NCBI RefSeq assembly: GCF_036964905.1
Contig: NZ_JBALHR010000001.1
Location: forward strand, 186,001-250,000
Length of the DNA stretch: 64,000 bases
Direction: 5' to 3'
From: Gemmobacter denitrificans
GTDB taxonomy: Bacteria > Pseudomonadota > Alphaproteobacteria > Rhodobacterales > Rhodobacteraceae
Numbering within the stretch: the stretch's first letter is position 1; every line of letters begins with the position of its first letter. Under the pieces are notes generated by a model. It searched no databases and was not told the DNA's origin. It was given only the letters and a program-made list of their open reading frames with translations. A program made the translations under genes and the position numbers. This document shows, one piece after another, positions 34,525 to 41,693 of the stretch.

Positions 34525-35262
34525 ATGTTTGATCTGAGCGGAAAAAGCGCCCTTGTGACCGGGGCTTCGGGCGGGATCGGGGGCGAGATCGCCCGCGCGC
34601 TGCACAAGGCGGGGGCGACGGTCACGCTGTCGGGCACCCGGTTGGCCCCGCTGGAGGCGCTGGCCGCAGAACTGGGTGAGCGGGCGCATGTGGCGACCTG
34701 CGATCTGTCGGATGCAGCCAGCGTCGAGGCATTGCCCAAGACCGCCATCGAGAAGATGGGGGCGATCGACATTCTGGTTAACAATGCCGGGATCACCAAG
34801 GACAATCTGTTCATGCGGATGTCGGATGCCGAATGGCAATCGGTGATCGATGTGAACCTGACATCGACCTTCCGGCTGTGCCGTGGCGTGCTGCGGGGCA
34901 TGATGAAGGCCCGTTGGGGGCGCATTGTGAACATCAGTTCGGTTGTCGGTGCGACGGGCAATCCCGGCCAGGGCAATTATGCGGCGTCCAAGGCCGGGAT
35001 GGTCGGCATGTCGAAATCACTGGCGGCCGAAGTCGCAAGCCGGGGAATTACTGTCAACTGTGTTGCACCGGGGTTCATCACCACGGCGATGACCGAAAAG
35101 CTGAACGATGACCAGAAGGCGCGCATCCTGACGCAGGTGCCGGCGGGTCGCATGGGCGAAGTGCAGGAAATTGCCGCGGCTGTGCTGTATCTTGCCAGCC
35201 CCGAGGCGGGCTATGTGACCGGCACCACGCTGCATGTGAATGGCGGCATGGCGATGCTGTAA
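34525..35262 (+). CDS. fabG: 3-oxoacyl-[acyl-carrier-protein] reductase
   Basis: The 245-residue SDR enzyme reduces beta-ketoacyl-ACP with NADPH in fatty acid elongation. It has TGASGGIG (residues 12-19), NNAG (86-89) and the triad S139, Y152, K156, plus the C-terminal GTTLHVNGGMAML typical of FabG. It lies between fabD and acpP on the same strand. The start at 34525 gives the canonical MFDLSGKSALVTG N-terminus. Confidence 0.96.
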   Translation: MFDLSGKSALVTGASGGIGGEIARALHKAGATVTLSGTRLAPLEALAAELGERAHVATCDLSDAASVEALPKTAIEKMGAIDILVNNAGITKDNLFMRMSDAEWQSVIDVNLTSTFRLCRGVLRGMMKARWGRIVNISSVVGATGNPGQGNYAASKAGMVGMSKSLAAEVASRGITVNCVAPGFITTAMTEKLNDDQKARILTQVPAGRMGEVQEIAAAVLYLASPEAGYVTGTTLHVNGGMAML

Positions 35263-35296
35263 TGCAGCCGTGGCAGGCAGGCGGATTGGAAAGGGT

Positions 35297-35325
35297 TTGC
35301 CAAGCCCCCGCCCGCTTGCTATAGC
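35297..35325 (+). promoter_or_regulatory. acpP: sigma-70 type promoter for acpP
   Basis: TTGCCA (35297-35302) and TATAGC (35320-35325) are separated by exactly 17 bases. The expected start point is near 35332, which gives a leader of about 125 nucleotides before acpP. Confidence 0.75.
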
Positions 35326-35337
35326 CGCGAACGGAAC

Positions 35338-35410
35338 CACCGGGGCCGCAAGGTCCGGGTGCCCTGCCACACGCGGGGGAAACAGCCAAGGGTCGAACCT
35401 GCGGCAGGGA
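35338..35410 (+). other. structured 5' leader of acpP
   Basis: Downstream of the promoter, a hairpin pairs CCGGG...CC with GGTCCGG around a GCAA tetraloop (35340-35359). A second stem pairs CCCTGCC (35362-35368) with GGCAGGG (35403-35409), enclosing about 34 bases. No known riboswitch or housekeeping RNA consensus fits fully. It could control acpP mRNA stability or translation; this is inference. Confidence 0.45.
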
Positions 35411-35455
35411 CACCAGACCGGGGCCGCGCGCCCCGCAACGATATGAGGAAGTGAC

Positions 35456-35689
35456 ATGAGCGACATCGCAGATCGCGTGAAGAAGATCGTCGTCGAGCAT
35501 CTCGGCGTCGAAGAGGACAAGGTGACCGAGAACGCCTCGTTCATCGACGATCTGGGCGCGGACAGCCTCGACACGGTCGAGCTGGTTATGGCCTTCGAAG
35601 AAGAATTCGGCATCGAGATCCCCGATGACGCCGCCGAGACCATCCAGACCTTCGGCGATGCCGTCAAGTTCATCTCGGGCGCCGTCTGA
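35456..35689 (+). CDS. acpP: acyl carrier protein
   Basis: The 77-residue acidic helical protein carries growing acyl chains on a phosphopantetheine attached to S37 in GADSLDTVEL. The N-terminal SDIADRVKKIVVEHLGV and the overall charge are typical. GAGGAAG precedes the ATG. A promoter and long leader lie upstream and a strong terminator follows, so it can be expressed independently of fabG at the high level usual for ACP. Confidence 0.98.
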   Translation: MSDIADRVKKIVVEHLGVEEDKVTENASFIDDLGADSLDTVELVMAFEEEFGIEIPDDAAETIQTFGDAVKFISGAV

Positions 35690-35727
35690 TCGCCCGAGCG
35701 TTATCGCCGCCGGGCAACCGGTGCGAC

Positions 35728-35754
35728 AGGGCCTTCCTTCGGGAAGGCCCTTTT
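35728..35754 (+). terminator. intrinsic terminator after acpP
   Basis: A perfect 10-bp stem AGGGCCTTCC (35728-35737) and GGAAGGCCCT (35742-35751) with a TTCG tetraloop runs into TTTT. It lies about 40 bases past the acpP stop. Confidence 0.92.
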
Positions 35755-35954
35755 CATTTGGTCTGCAGCCGGGCAGCGAGGCTTTCCAGCGCGGCGATGC
35801 TTTCGGCATAGGCTTGGCCGGATTTCGGGAAATCGACCGGCTGGCGGCGGTAGAATTCGAGCCAGCGGTCCAGATCGGCCAATGGATAGGTGTTTGACCA
35901 GGCCCCGCGTGTGAGCGTGAAGCCGGTGCCGTCGGGGGTGAGTTCTGCCTTCAT
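35754..35954 (-). CDS. small conserved hypothetical protein
   Basis: A 66-residue protein starting MKAELTPDGTGFTLTRG and containing YPLADLDRWLEFYRRQPVDFPKSG. It has no signal peptide, cysteine or membrane helix. The compact N-terminal beta-like segment followed by a helix gives a plausible small cytoplasmic domain. Codon choice matches real genes on this strand. An upstream start at 36029 would add 25 arginine-rich residues without a better ribosome site. Function unknown. Confidence 0.55.
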   Translation of the reverse strand: MKAELTPDGTGFTLTRGAWSNTYPLADLDRWLEFYRRQPVDFPKSGQAYAESIAALESLAARLQTK

Positions 35955-36089
35955 GGCGCGGTTTTTCCCGATGCGGCGGCGGCGGTCAAGCAGGCATGGT
36001 GCATCAGCGCGCAAGTCCCGCGCGGCCATGGGCGATGACGCAGGGCTGATCCGCGCCTATCTTCGGCCAAACCGCAACAGGAGGCCAAG

Positions 36090-37028
36090 ATGAGCTGGAA
36101 CCCCGCGCTTGATCCGACCATTCCCACCGGCGATGCGGTGGACAGTATTGAAACCGTTATCGTGGCCCGGGCGCGCGATCTGGGCGGGTTCGAGGTGCGC
36201 CGCGCCTTGCCTTCGGTCGCACGGCAGATGGTCGGGCCGTTCATCTTTTTCGATCAGATGGGACCGGCCGAGTTTCTGACCGGGCAGGGGATCGATGTTC
36301 GGCCCCATCCGCATATCGGTCTGTCAACGGTCACCTATCTGCTGAAGGGGCGGATGCATCACCGCGATTCCCTTGGTACAGACGCCTGGATCGAACCGGG
36401 CGCGGTGAATCTGATGACGGCGGGCATTGGCATCACCCATTCCGAACGCACCGATGGTGACATGCGCAGCCGTCCCCATGCGCTGTTCGGGCTGCAAAGC
36501 TGGATGGCGCTGCCCAAGGATCGCGAGGATGATCCGGCGGCATTTCACCACGCCGCACGCGAGACGCTGCCCGAACTGGAGGGGGAGGGGAAGCGGTTGC
36601 GCTTGATCCTTGGCCATGGTTGGGGCGAACGTGCGCCTGTGCCGGTGGCGACCGAAACCCTGTATGCCGATGCGGTCTTGCATCCGCATGCAAGGCTGCC
36701 TTTGCCCGACGATCACGAAGACCGTGGCGTCTATATCGTGGAAGGTGCGGTGTCGCAGGGCGGGACAGAGTATCAGGCAGGCCAGATGCTGATCTTTCGG
36801 CCCGGCGATGCAATCAGCGTGACAGCCGGTGCGCAAGGCGCGCGTGTGATCGTGCTGGGCGGGGCCACGATGGATGGGCCGCGCCATATCTGGTGGAATT
36901 TCGTGGCCTCCAGCAAGGAGCGGATCGATGCCGCGAAAGAGGCGTGGCGGGCCGGGGATTGGGCGCATGGCCGTTTTCGCCTGCCGCCCGGTGATGATGC
37001 CGAATTCATCCCCGCGCCGGAAAAGTGA
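36090..37028 (+). CDS. pirin family protein
   Basis: A 312-residue bicupin protein. The N-terminal cupin holds the pirin metal-site motif RPHPHIGLSTVTYLLKG and GRMHHRDSLG, and ITHSERT supplies the later ligands. The C-terminal part ends with a substrate-pocket motif GPRHIWWNFVAS. Pirins are iron-binding proteins; some have quercetinase activity and others regulate transcription or pyruvate dehydrogenase. AGGAGG lies upstream of the ATG. No neighbour indicates a particular role; the tRNA block follows. Confidence 0.92.
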   Translation: MSWNPALDPTIPTGDAVDSIETVIVARARDLGGFEVRRALPSVARQMVGPFIFFDQMGPAEFLTGQGIDVRPHPHIGLSTVTYLLKGRMHHRDSLGTDAWIEPGAVNLMTAGIGITHSERTDGDMRSRPHALFGLQSWMALPKDREDDPAAFHHAARETLPELEGEGKRLRLILGHGWGERAPVPVATETLYADAVLHPHARLPLPDDHEDRGVYIVEGAVSQGGTEYQAGQMLIFRPGDAISVTAGAQGARVIVLGGATMDGPRHIWWNFVASSKERIDAAKEAWRAGDWAHGRFRLPPGDDAEFIPAPEK

Positions 37029-37077
37029 CGCGGTTGCAGGGATTTGCGCCTTGGGCAAAAATTATGTGACCGGGCGC

Positions 37078-37106
37078 TTGACGCCGCCCGCACCGCCCCG
37101 TAAACA
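37078..37106 (+). promoter_or_regulatory. promoter for the first two tRNA-Asp genes
   Basis: TTGACG (37078-37083) and TAAACA (37101-37106) are spaced by 17 bases. The start point would be near 37113, about 27 bases before the first tRNA. The strong -35 fits a stable RNA promoter. Confidence 0.7.
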
Positions 37107-37139
37107 GCGCGCACATCCGGGCGCTGGCTCGGGCGGCAT

Positions 37140-37216
37140 GCGGTGGTAGCTCAGTTGGTTAGAGTACCGGCCTGTCACGCCGGGGGTCGCGGGTTCGAGC
37201 CCCGTCCACCGCGCCA
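37140..37216 (+). tRNA. tRNA-Asp (GTC), copy 1
   Basis: A 77-base cloverleaf with 7-bp acceptor stem GCGGTGG/CCACCGC, D-arm AGCTCAGTTGGTTAGAG, anticodon loop CTGTCAC with GTC at 37174-37176, T-arm GGGTTCGAGCCC and an encoded 3' CCA. The sequence is identical to copies 2 and 3. Confidence 0.98.
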
Positions 37217-37245
37217 CCGCCCAAAGCCAGCCCCGGATATATTGC

Positions 37246-37322
37246 GCGGTGGTAGCTCAGTTGGTTAGAGTACCGGCCTGTCACGCCGGGGGTCGCGGGT
37301 TCGAGCCCCGTCCACCGCGCCA
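37246..37322 (+). tRNA. tRNA-Asp (GTC), copy 2
   Basis: Identical 77-base sequence to copy 1, 29 bases downstream, with encoded CCA. No promoter is evident in the short spacer, so it is probably cut from the same transcript as copy 1. A terminator follows ten bases later. Confidence 0.98.
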
Positions 37323-37331
37323 CTTTCAATA

Positions 37332-37356
37332 AGCCCTCGCGCAAGCGGGGGCTTTT
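37332..37356 (+). terminator. intrinsic terminator after tRNA-Asp copy 2
   Basis: A 9-bp stem (AGCCCTCGC 37332-37340 with GCGGGGGCT 37345-37353, one G-T pair) around a GCAA loop, followed by TTTT. It ends the two-gene tRNA transcript. Confidence 0.85.
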
Positions 37357-37438
37357 GGTTTTCTGGCGCTGCGGGATGGAAGGTCGGCTTGCGCAGTTCT
37401 GCGCGAAGACTGGGCGCGCCGGGCAGATGAATTCGCGC

Positions 37439-37467
37439 TTGACGGCCTCCCGGCCTTCCCTTATCCA
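37439..37467 (+). promoter_or_regulatory. candidate promoter for tRNA-Asp copy 3
   Basis: TTGACG (37439-37444) is followed after 16-17 bases by TTATCC/TATCCA (37461-37467). The tRNA begins at 37481. The -35 is the same hexamer used for copy 1; the -10 is weaker. Confidence 0.55.
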
Positions 37468-37480
37468 CCCCGTCAGCCGC

Positions 37481-37557
37481 GCGGTGGTAGCTCAGTTGGT
37501 TAGAGTACCGGCCTGTCACGCCGGGGGTCGCGGGTTCGAGCCCCGTCCACCGCGCCA
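37481..37557 (+). tRNA. tRNA-Asp (GTC), copy 3
   Basis: Identical 77-base sequence to copies 1 and 2, with encoded CCA, 158 bases after copy 2 and beyond a terminator. It has its own candidate promoter and terminator, so it is an independent transcription unit. Confidence 0.98.
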
Positions 37558-37564
37558 GCTTCAG

Positions 37565-37590
37565 AACCGCCCCCTCGGGGGCGGTTTTTG
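37565..37590 (+). terminator. intrinsic terminator after tRNA-Asp copy 3
   Basis: Stem AACCGCCCC (37565-37573) with GGGGCGGTT (37578-37586) around a four-base loop, followed by a T-run to 37589. Confidence 0.88.
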
Positions 37591-37607
37591 TTTGTCTGGG
37601 ACGCTGC

Positions 37608-38054
37608 CTAACCTTGCAGCTTCAACCGATAGCGCACATGGCCGTCGTAGGGGGCATAGCTGTCATAAAGCGCGCGGGCGCGCGCATTGCCTTCATCGGT
37701 ATGCCAGTAGAGCCGGTGCCAGCCCCTTGCCCGGGCCAGCGCAGCCAGATCGTCGATCAGGGCGCGCCCGATCCCGAGCCCGCGTGCGGTATCGGCCACA
37801 AACAGGTCTTCGAGATAACAGTCGTCGCCGGCCACCCAGGTGGAACAATGGTGGTGAAACAGCGCAAAGCCCTGCATCACCCCATTCACAAAGGCAAATC
37901 GGCCCGACATTGGCGAAGCCGGGTCCATCAACCTATTCCAGGTATGGGCCGTGACGGCGGGGGACAGATCCACCTTGTAAAACCGCAGATAATCTGACCA
38001 CAGCGACTCCCATGCCGGGCGGTCCTGGGGGTTGGCATCGCGTAGTTCCATCAT
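37608..38054 (-). CDS. GNAT family N-acetyltransferase
   Basis: A 148-residue GNAT protein. The acetyl-CoA loop is DTARGLGIGRALI (the Q/RxxGxG/A pattern), preceded by the beta strand YLEDLFV and followed by YWHTDEGNARARALYDSYA, as in diamine/small-molecule acetyltransferases of the RimI-like group. Adjacent ATGs at 38054 and 38051 are both possible, with AGGGA upstream. It begins 17 bases after the M20 peptidase stop, so the two are probably co-transcribed. Substrate unknown. Confidence 0.88.
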   Translation of the reverse strand: MMELRDANPQDRPAWESLWSDYLRFYKVDLSPAVTAHTWNRLMDPASPMSGRFAFVNGVMQGFALFHHHCSTWVAGDDCYLEDLFVADTARGLGIGRALIDDLAALARARGWHRLYWHTDEGNARARALYDSYAPYDGHVRYRLKLQG

Positions 38055-38071
38055 GGCTTCCCTTGCACGCA

Positions 38072-39442
38072 TCAGGCCAGCCGGTCCAGCAGCCGCGCCC
38101 AGCTGCGGATGCCCTTGTGGAAACACTCCAGATCGTATTTTTCATTGGGCGAATGGATCTGGTCATCGTCGCGGCCAAAGCCCAGCAACATCGCATCCAT
38201 GCCCAGATGGGTCTTGAAATAGCCCGCAATCGGGATCGACCCGCCGCAGCCGACATAGGCCGCCGCGCGGCCCCATTCATCGGCCATGGCTGCGCGGGCA
38301 GCTTCAAAGGCCGGGTGGGTGATCTGCATCATCCCTGCGGGCGAGGCACCGTGATCGGCGAATTCGGCGGTGCAATCGCCGGGCAATTGGGCGCGGACCC
38401 AGTCGCGGAAAGCGGCGCGGATCGCCTGTGGGGCCTGATCGCCCACAAGGCGGAAGCTGACCTTGGCATGTGCCTGCGCAGGCAGCACGGTCTTGAACCC
38501 GTCGCCGGTATAGCCGCCCCACAGCCCGTTGATTTCAGCGGTCGGGCGCGACCAGATCATTTCCAGCGGCGTGCGGTCGATTTCGCCCGCAGGCAGCGCG
38601 AGGCCGACATCCCCCAGGAATTTCGCATGATCGAAGGCCAAGGCCTGCCATTGTGCGCGGATCGCCTCGGGCAATTCGGTCACGCCATCGTAAAAGCCCG
38701 GGATGGTGATGCGCCCGCTCTCGTCATGCATGTTGGCCAGGATGCGCGACAGCACCCGCAGCGGGTTCTGGGCCAGCCCGCCGAACATGCCCGAATGCAG
38801 ATCCTTGTTGGCGGCATGGATGGTGATTTCTTCGCCCAGAAGCCCGCGCAGCATGGTTACGATGGCGGGTGCGGTATCCTGGAACAGGCCGGTATCGCAG
38901 ATCATCGCCAGATCGGCCTGCAGTTCGGCCTTGTTCTCTTGCAAGAAGGGAATGAGCGAGGGCGATCCCGATTCCTCTTCGCCTTCCAGAAAGATCGTCA
39001 GGCGGCAGGGCAGGCTGCCATGCACGGATTTCCAGGCCCGCAGCGCCTCGAGAAAGGTCATCAACTGGCCCTTGTCATCCGATGCGCCCCGGGCGCGGAT
39101 CACCTTGCCCTTGGGCGTGTCCTGCAATTCCGGGTCAAAGGGATCGCGGTCCCACAGGTTCAGCGGATCGACCGGCTGCACATCGTAATGGCCGTAGAAC
39201 AGCAGATGCGGGCCGCCCTCGCCGCCATGGGCCACCACCATCGGATGCCCCGGGGTCGGGCGCGCGGCGGCGTCGAATCCCAGGCTTTGCAGATCGGCCA
39301 CCAGCCAATCGGCGGCACGGGCGCAATCGGGCTTGAAGGCCGGATCGGTAGAAATCGACGGGATTCGCAGCAGCGCCATCAGGCGCTCCAGCGCCTCGGG
39401 CAAATCGCTGTCGATCCGGGCCAGAACGGGGTCAAGGCGCAT
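38072..39442 (-). CDS. M20 family metallo-dipeptidase
   Basis: The 456-residue zinc peptidase has the M20 landmarks: H85 and D87 in GHYDVQPVD, the bridging-aspartate motif GASDDKGQ, the base-glutamate motif EGEEESGS, and a dimerisation lid containing HSGMFGG. The C-terminal HSPNEKYDLECF carries the last metal ligand. It resembles the CNDP/dipeptidase-like subgroup (M20A/dapE-like) acting on dipeptides or N-acyl amino acids in the cytoplasm. The downstream GNAT gene suggests amino-acid or peptide handling but does not prove it. Confidence 0.92.
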   Translation of the reverse strand: MRLDPVLARIDSDLPEALERLMALLRIPSISTDPAFKPDCARAADWLVADLQSLGFDAAARPTPGHPMVVAHGGEGGPHLLFYGHYDVQPVDPLNLWDRDPFDPELQDTPKGKVIRARGASDDKGQLMTFLEALRAWKSVHGSLPCRLTIFLEGEEESGSPSLIPFLQENKAELQADLAMICDTGLFQDTAPAIVTMLRGLLGEEITIHAANKDLHSGMFGGLAQNPLRVLSRILANMHDESGRITIPGFYDGVTELPEAIRAQWQALAFDHAKFLGDVGLALPAGEIDRTPLEMIWSRPTAEINGLWGGYTGDGFKTVLPAQAHAKVSFRLVGDQAPQAIRAAFRDWVRAQLPGDCTAEFADHGASPAGMMQITHPAFEAARAAMADEWGRAAAYVGCGGSIPIAGYFKTHLGMDAMLLGFGRDDDQIHSPNEKYDLECFHKGIRSWARLLDRLA

Positions 39443-39550
39443 CGCGCTCTCCTTCTCGTGACTTTTGCGCCACCCTATCAGGCGGGCCCTCCCTGTCCAG
39501 AGCCGGTGCGAATGGCTAAAATGGCATGACGGATGATGGAGATGACGACG

Positions 39551-40123
39551 ATGACGCGTTTCGGTGCCCTTGCCCTGTCGGCAATCATGCTGCCCTGCCT
39601 GCCTGTCTTTGCCGAACCGGTGACAGGCGAGGTGGCGGCCAAACTGGTTTTTCCGGTGACCGAAATGTCCGCCGTGGAAATGACCGGCAAGGGCGGCCTG
39701 TCAGAGACCGATGCCAAGACGCTGCAGCTGGTGGGGGCAGGCCAGCCCTTCTATGGGGCCATCGCGATTTCCCCCGATGAAGGGATCATGGTGGAGGCGA
39801 CGGTTGCAGCCGTGAACCATCACAGCACCGAGGCGGCCGAGGCTGCGGCGTTGAAGGGCTGCGAAGACAAGCGCAAGGGCAAGGCGGCCTGTGCGGTTGT
39901 GGCACTGATCCGGCCCGAGGGCTGGGAGGCGCGGACACTGTCGCTTTCGGCTGATGCGACGCGCGCGCTCGGGGCGGATTACAAGGCGCCGGGTGCCATG
40001 GCCGTGTCGCCTGCAACCGGCATGTTCGGCATGGCCAAGGGCGATCAGGCGGGCGATACCGCGATCAAGGCCTGTGAAGAAAAGGCCAAGACCGGCGATT
40101 GCGTGCTGGTCATACAGGACTGA
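39551..40123 (+). CDS. secreted protein with two internal repeat units
   Basis: A 190-residue protein with a signal peptide (residues 1-21, cut after VFA). The mature part contains two related units. Unit 1 (about 69-120) reads GAIAISPDEGIM through GCEDKRKGKAACAVVALI. Unit 2 (about 148-188) reads GAMAVSPATGMF through ACEEKAKTGDCVLVIQD. Each holds one cysteine pair (C104/C114, C175/C184) that could form a disulfide. The pattern recalls DUF4189 proteins. In-frame ATGs exist at 39533, 39536 and 39542; 39551 gives a standard signal peptide with GGAG upstream. It lies upstream of hemA; function unknown. Confidence 0.7.
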   Translation: MTRFGALALSAIMLPCLPVFAEPVTGEVAAKLVFPVTEMSAVEMTGKGGLSETDAKTLQLVGAGQPFYGAIAISPDEGIMVEATVAAVNHHSTEAAEAAALKGCEDKRKGKAACAVVALIRPEGWEARTLSLSADATRALGADYKAPGAMAVSPATGMFGMAKGDQAGDTAIKACEEKAKTGDCVLVIQD

Positions 40124-40247
40124 TTTTTCCGATCTTTCGTATCAATCGGCCTATCCGGGCTTGCGCGGCACCGGTCTGCCCTTATTCTGGGCAGACTTTG
40201 CACCACGAGGGGCGGCGAGACAAATTGCCCACTTCCAGATGCAGGAT

Positions 40248-40261
40248 TTGACCAATATCAA
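40248..40261 (+). promoter_or_regulatory. FNR/FnrL-type binding site upstream of hemA
   Basis: TTGACCAATATCAA matches the FNR consensus TTGAT-N4-ATCAA at nine of ten fixed positions. A possible -10 (CCTAAT, 40282-40287) puts the site centre about 40 bases before the expected start point, the position used for activation by contact with RNA polymerase. It is 70 bases before the hemA ATG. Confidence 0.75.
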
Positions 40262-40331
40262 GGCGGCCACCCAACAGGCGGCCTAATGACAGCCCAGCAA
40301 GGCCCCGTGCCGGACAGCCAGGGAGACGGAC

Positions 40332-41561
40332 ATGGACTATGACAAAGCCCTCGATGCAGCGATTTCGCGGCTGCACGATGAAGGCCGCTATCGCACCTTC
40401 ATCGATATCGAGCGCAAGCGCGGCCATTTCCCCCATGCGGTCTGGACCCGGCCCGATGGCACCGAACAGCAGATCACGGTCTGGTGCGGCAATGATTATC
40501 TGGGCATGGGGCAGCACCCGGCTGTGCTGGCGGCGATGCACGAGGCGCTTGAGGCCACAGGTGCCGGTTCGGGCGGTACGCGCAACATTTCCGGCACCAC
40601 GGTCTATCACCGCAAGCTGGAGGCCGAAATCGCCGATCTGCATGGCAAGGAGGCCGCGCTGGTCTTCAGTTCGGCCTATATCGCCAATGATGCCACGCTG
40701 AGCACGCTGCCAAAGCTGTTTCCCGGTCTCATCATCTATTCCGACGCGCTGAACCATGCGTCGATGATCGAAGGGATCAAGCGCAATGGCGGCGCAAAGC
40801 GGGTGTTCCGCCACAATGACGTGGCGCATCTGCGCGAACTGATCGCGGCGGATGATCCGGCGGCGCCCAAGCTGATCGCCTTTGAATCGATCTATTCGAT
40901 GGATGGCGATTTTGGTCCGATTGCAGAAATCTGCGATCTGGCGGCTGAGGTCGGCGCGCTGACCTATCTGGACGAGGTGCATGCGGTGGGCATGTATGGC
41001 CCGCGTGGTGCCGGTGTGGCCGAACGGGATGGGGTGATGGCCCGGGTGGACATCATCAATGCGACACTGGGCAAGGCTTTCGGCGTTTTTGGCGGCTACA
41101 TTGCTGCAAGTGCGAAGATGGTGGATGCCATCCGTTCCTATGCGCCGGGCTTCATTTTCACCACCTCGTTGCCGCCGGTGGTGGCCGCCGGGGCTGCTGC
41201 CTCGATCGCGCTTCTGAAGACGGATGAGGGCCAGAAACTGCGCGATGCACAGCAATTGCACGCCCGTATCCTGAAGATGCGGCTGAAGGGGCTGGGCCTG
41301 CCGATCATTGACCATGGGTCACATATCGTGCCTGTCCATGTCGGCAACCCCATCCATTGCAAGATGCTGTCCGACATGCTGCTGGCCGAGTTCGGCATCT
41401 ATGTCCAGCCGATCAACTTCCCGACGGTTCCGCGCGGCACCGAACGCCTGCGGTTCACGCCGTCGCCCGTACATGATGCCGGTCAGATTGACGCACTTGT
41501 GAAGGCGATGGACGGGCTGTGGCGGCATTGTGCGCTGAATCGTGCCGAGGCCAGTGCCTGA
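40332..41561 (+). CDS. hemA: 5-aminolevulinate synthase
   Basis: The 409-residue PLP enzyme condenses glycine and succinyl-CoA, the first step of tetrapyrrole synthesis in alphaproteobacteria (Shemin pathway). The PLP lysine is K248 in NATLGKAFGVFGG, with WCGNDYLGMG, GSGGTRNISGTT and YLDEVHAVGMYG as the family motifs. The gene sits behind an FNR-type site, consistent with induction at low oxygen for haem, and for bacteriochlorophyll if the strain is phototrophic. GGGAGA precedes the ATG. A RodZ-like gene follows after 132 bases. Confidence 0.97.
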   Translation: MDYDKALDAAISRLHDEGRYRTFIDIERKRGHFPHAVWTRPDGTEQQITVWCGNDYLGMGQHPAVLAAMHEALEATGAGSGGTRNISGTTVYHRKLEAEIADLHGKEAALVFSSAYIANDATLSTLPKLFPGLIIYSDALNHASMIEGIKRNGGAKRVFRHNDVAHLRELIAADDPAAPKLIAFESIYSMDGDFGPIAEICDLAAEVGALTYLDEVHAVGMYGPRGAGVAERDGVMARVDIINATLGKAFGVFGGYIAASAKMVDAIRSYAPGFIFTTSLPPVVAAGAAASIALLKTDEGQKLRDAQQLHARILKMRLKGLGLPIIDHGSHIVPVHVGNPIHCKMLSDMLLAEFGIYVQPINFPTVPRGTERLRFTPSPVHDAGQIDALVKAMDGLWRHCALNRAEASA

Positions 41562-41693
41562 CCGGGCTTCTGCGGATGCAAAAACCCTTGCCCTGTGGTA
41601 GAGATGTCAGCAATAGGGCAGGGATGAGTCGGATTGTGGGGAATCGGGCCATAACGACTCGGACACTTGCGGCACAAGACGGGGCAGGGGCGC

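Noticed and set aside
33297..34976. Antisense open frame through fabD and fabG
   Set aside because: fabD and fabG are unambiguous; the antisense product has no motif and no start signal.
35338..35455. SRP RNA, RNase P RNA or cobalamin riboswitch before acpP
   Set aside because: Short matches (GGTCCGG, CAGCCAAGG) occur, but the full conserved cores of these RNAs are absent or in the wrong order. It is kept only as an unassigned structured leader.
37159..37519. Short minus-strand proteins ending GARTRDPRRDRPVL
   Set aside because: They read through the tRNA-Asp genes. This peptide is a known artefact of translating tRNA-Asp in the antisense direction.
38012..39529. 505-residue plus-strand frame through the M20 peptidase
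   Set aside because: It is antisense to a well-conserved metallopeptidase and lacks recognisable domains.
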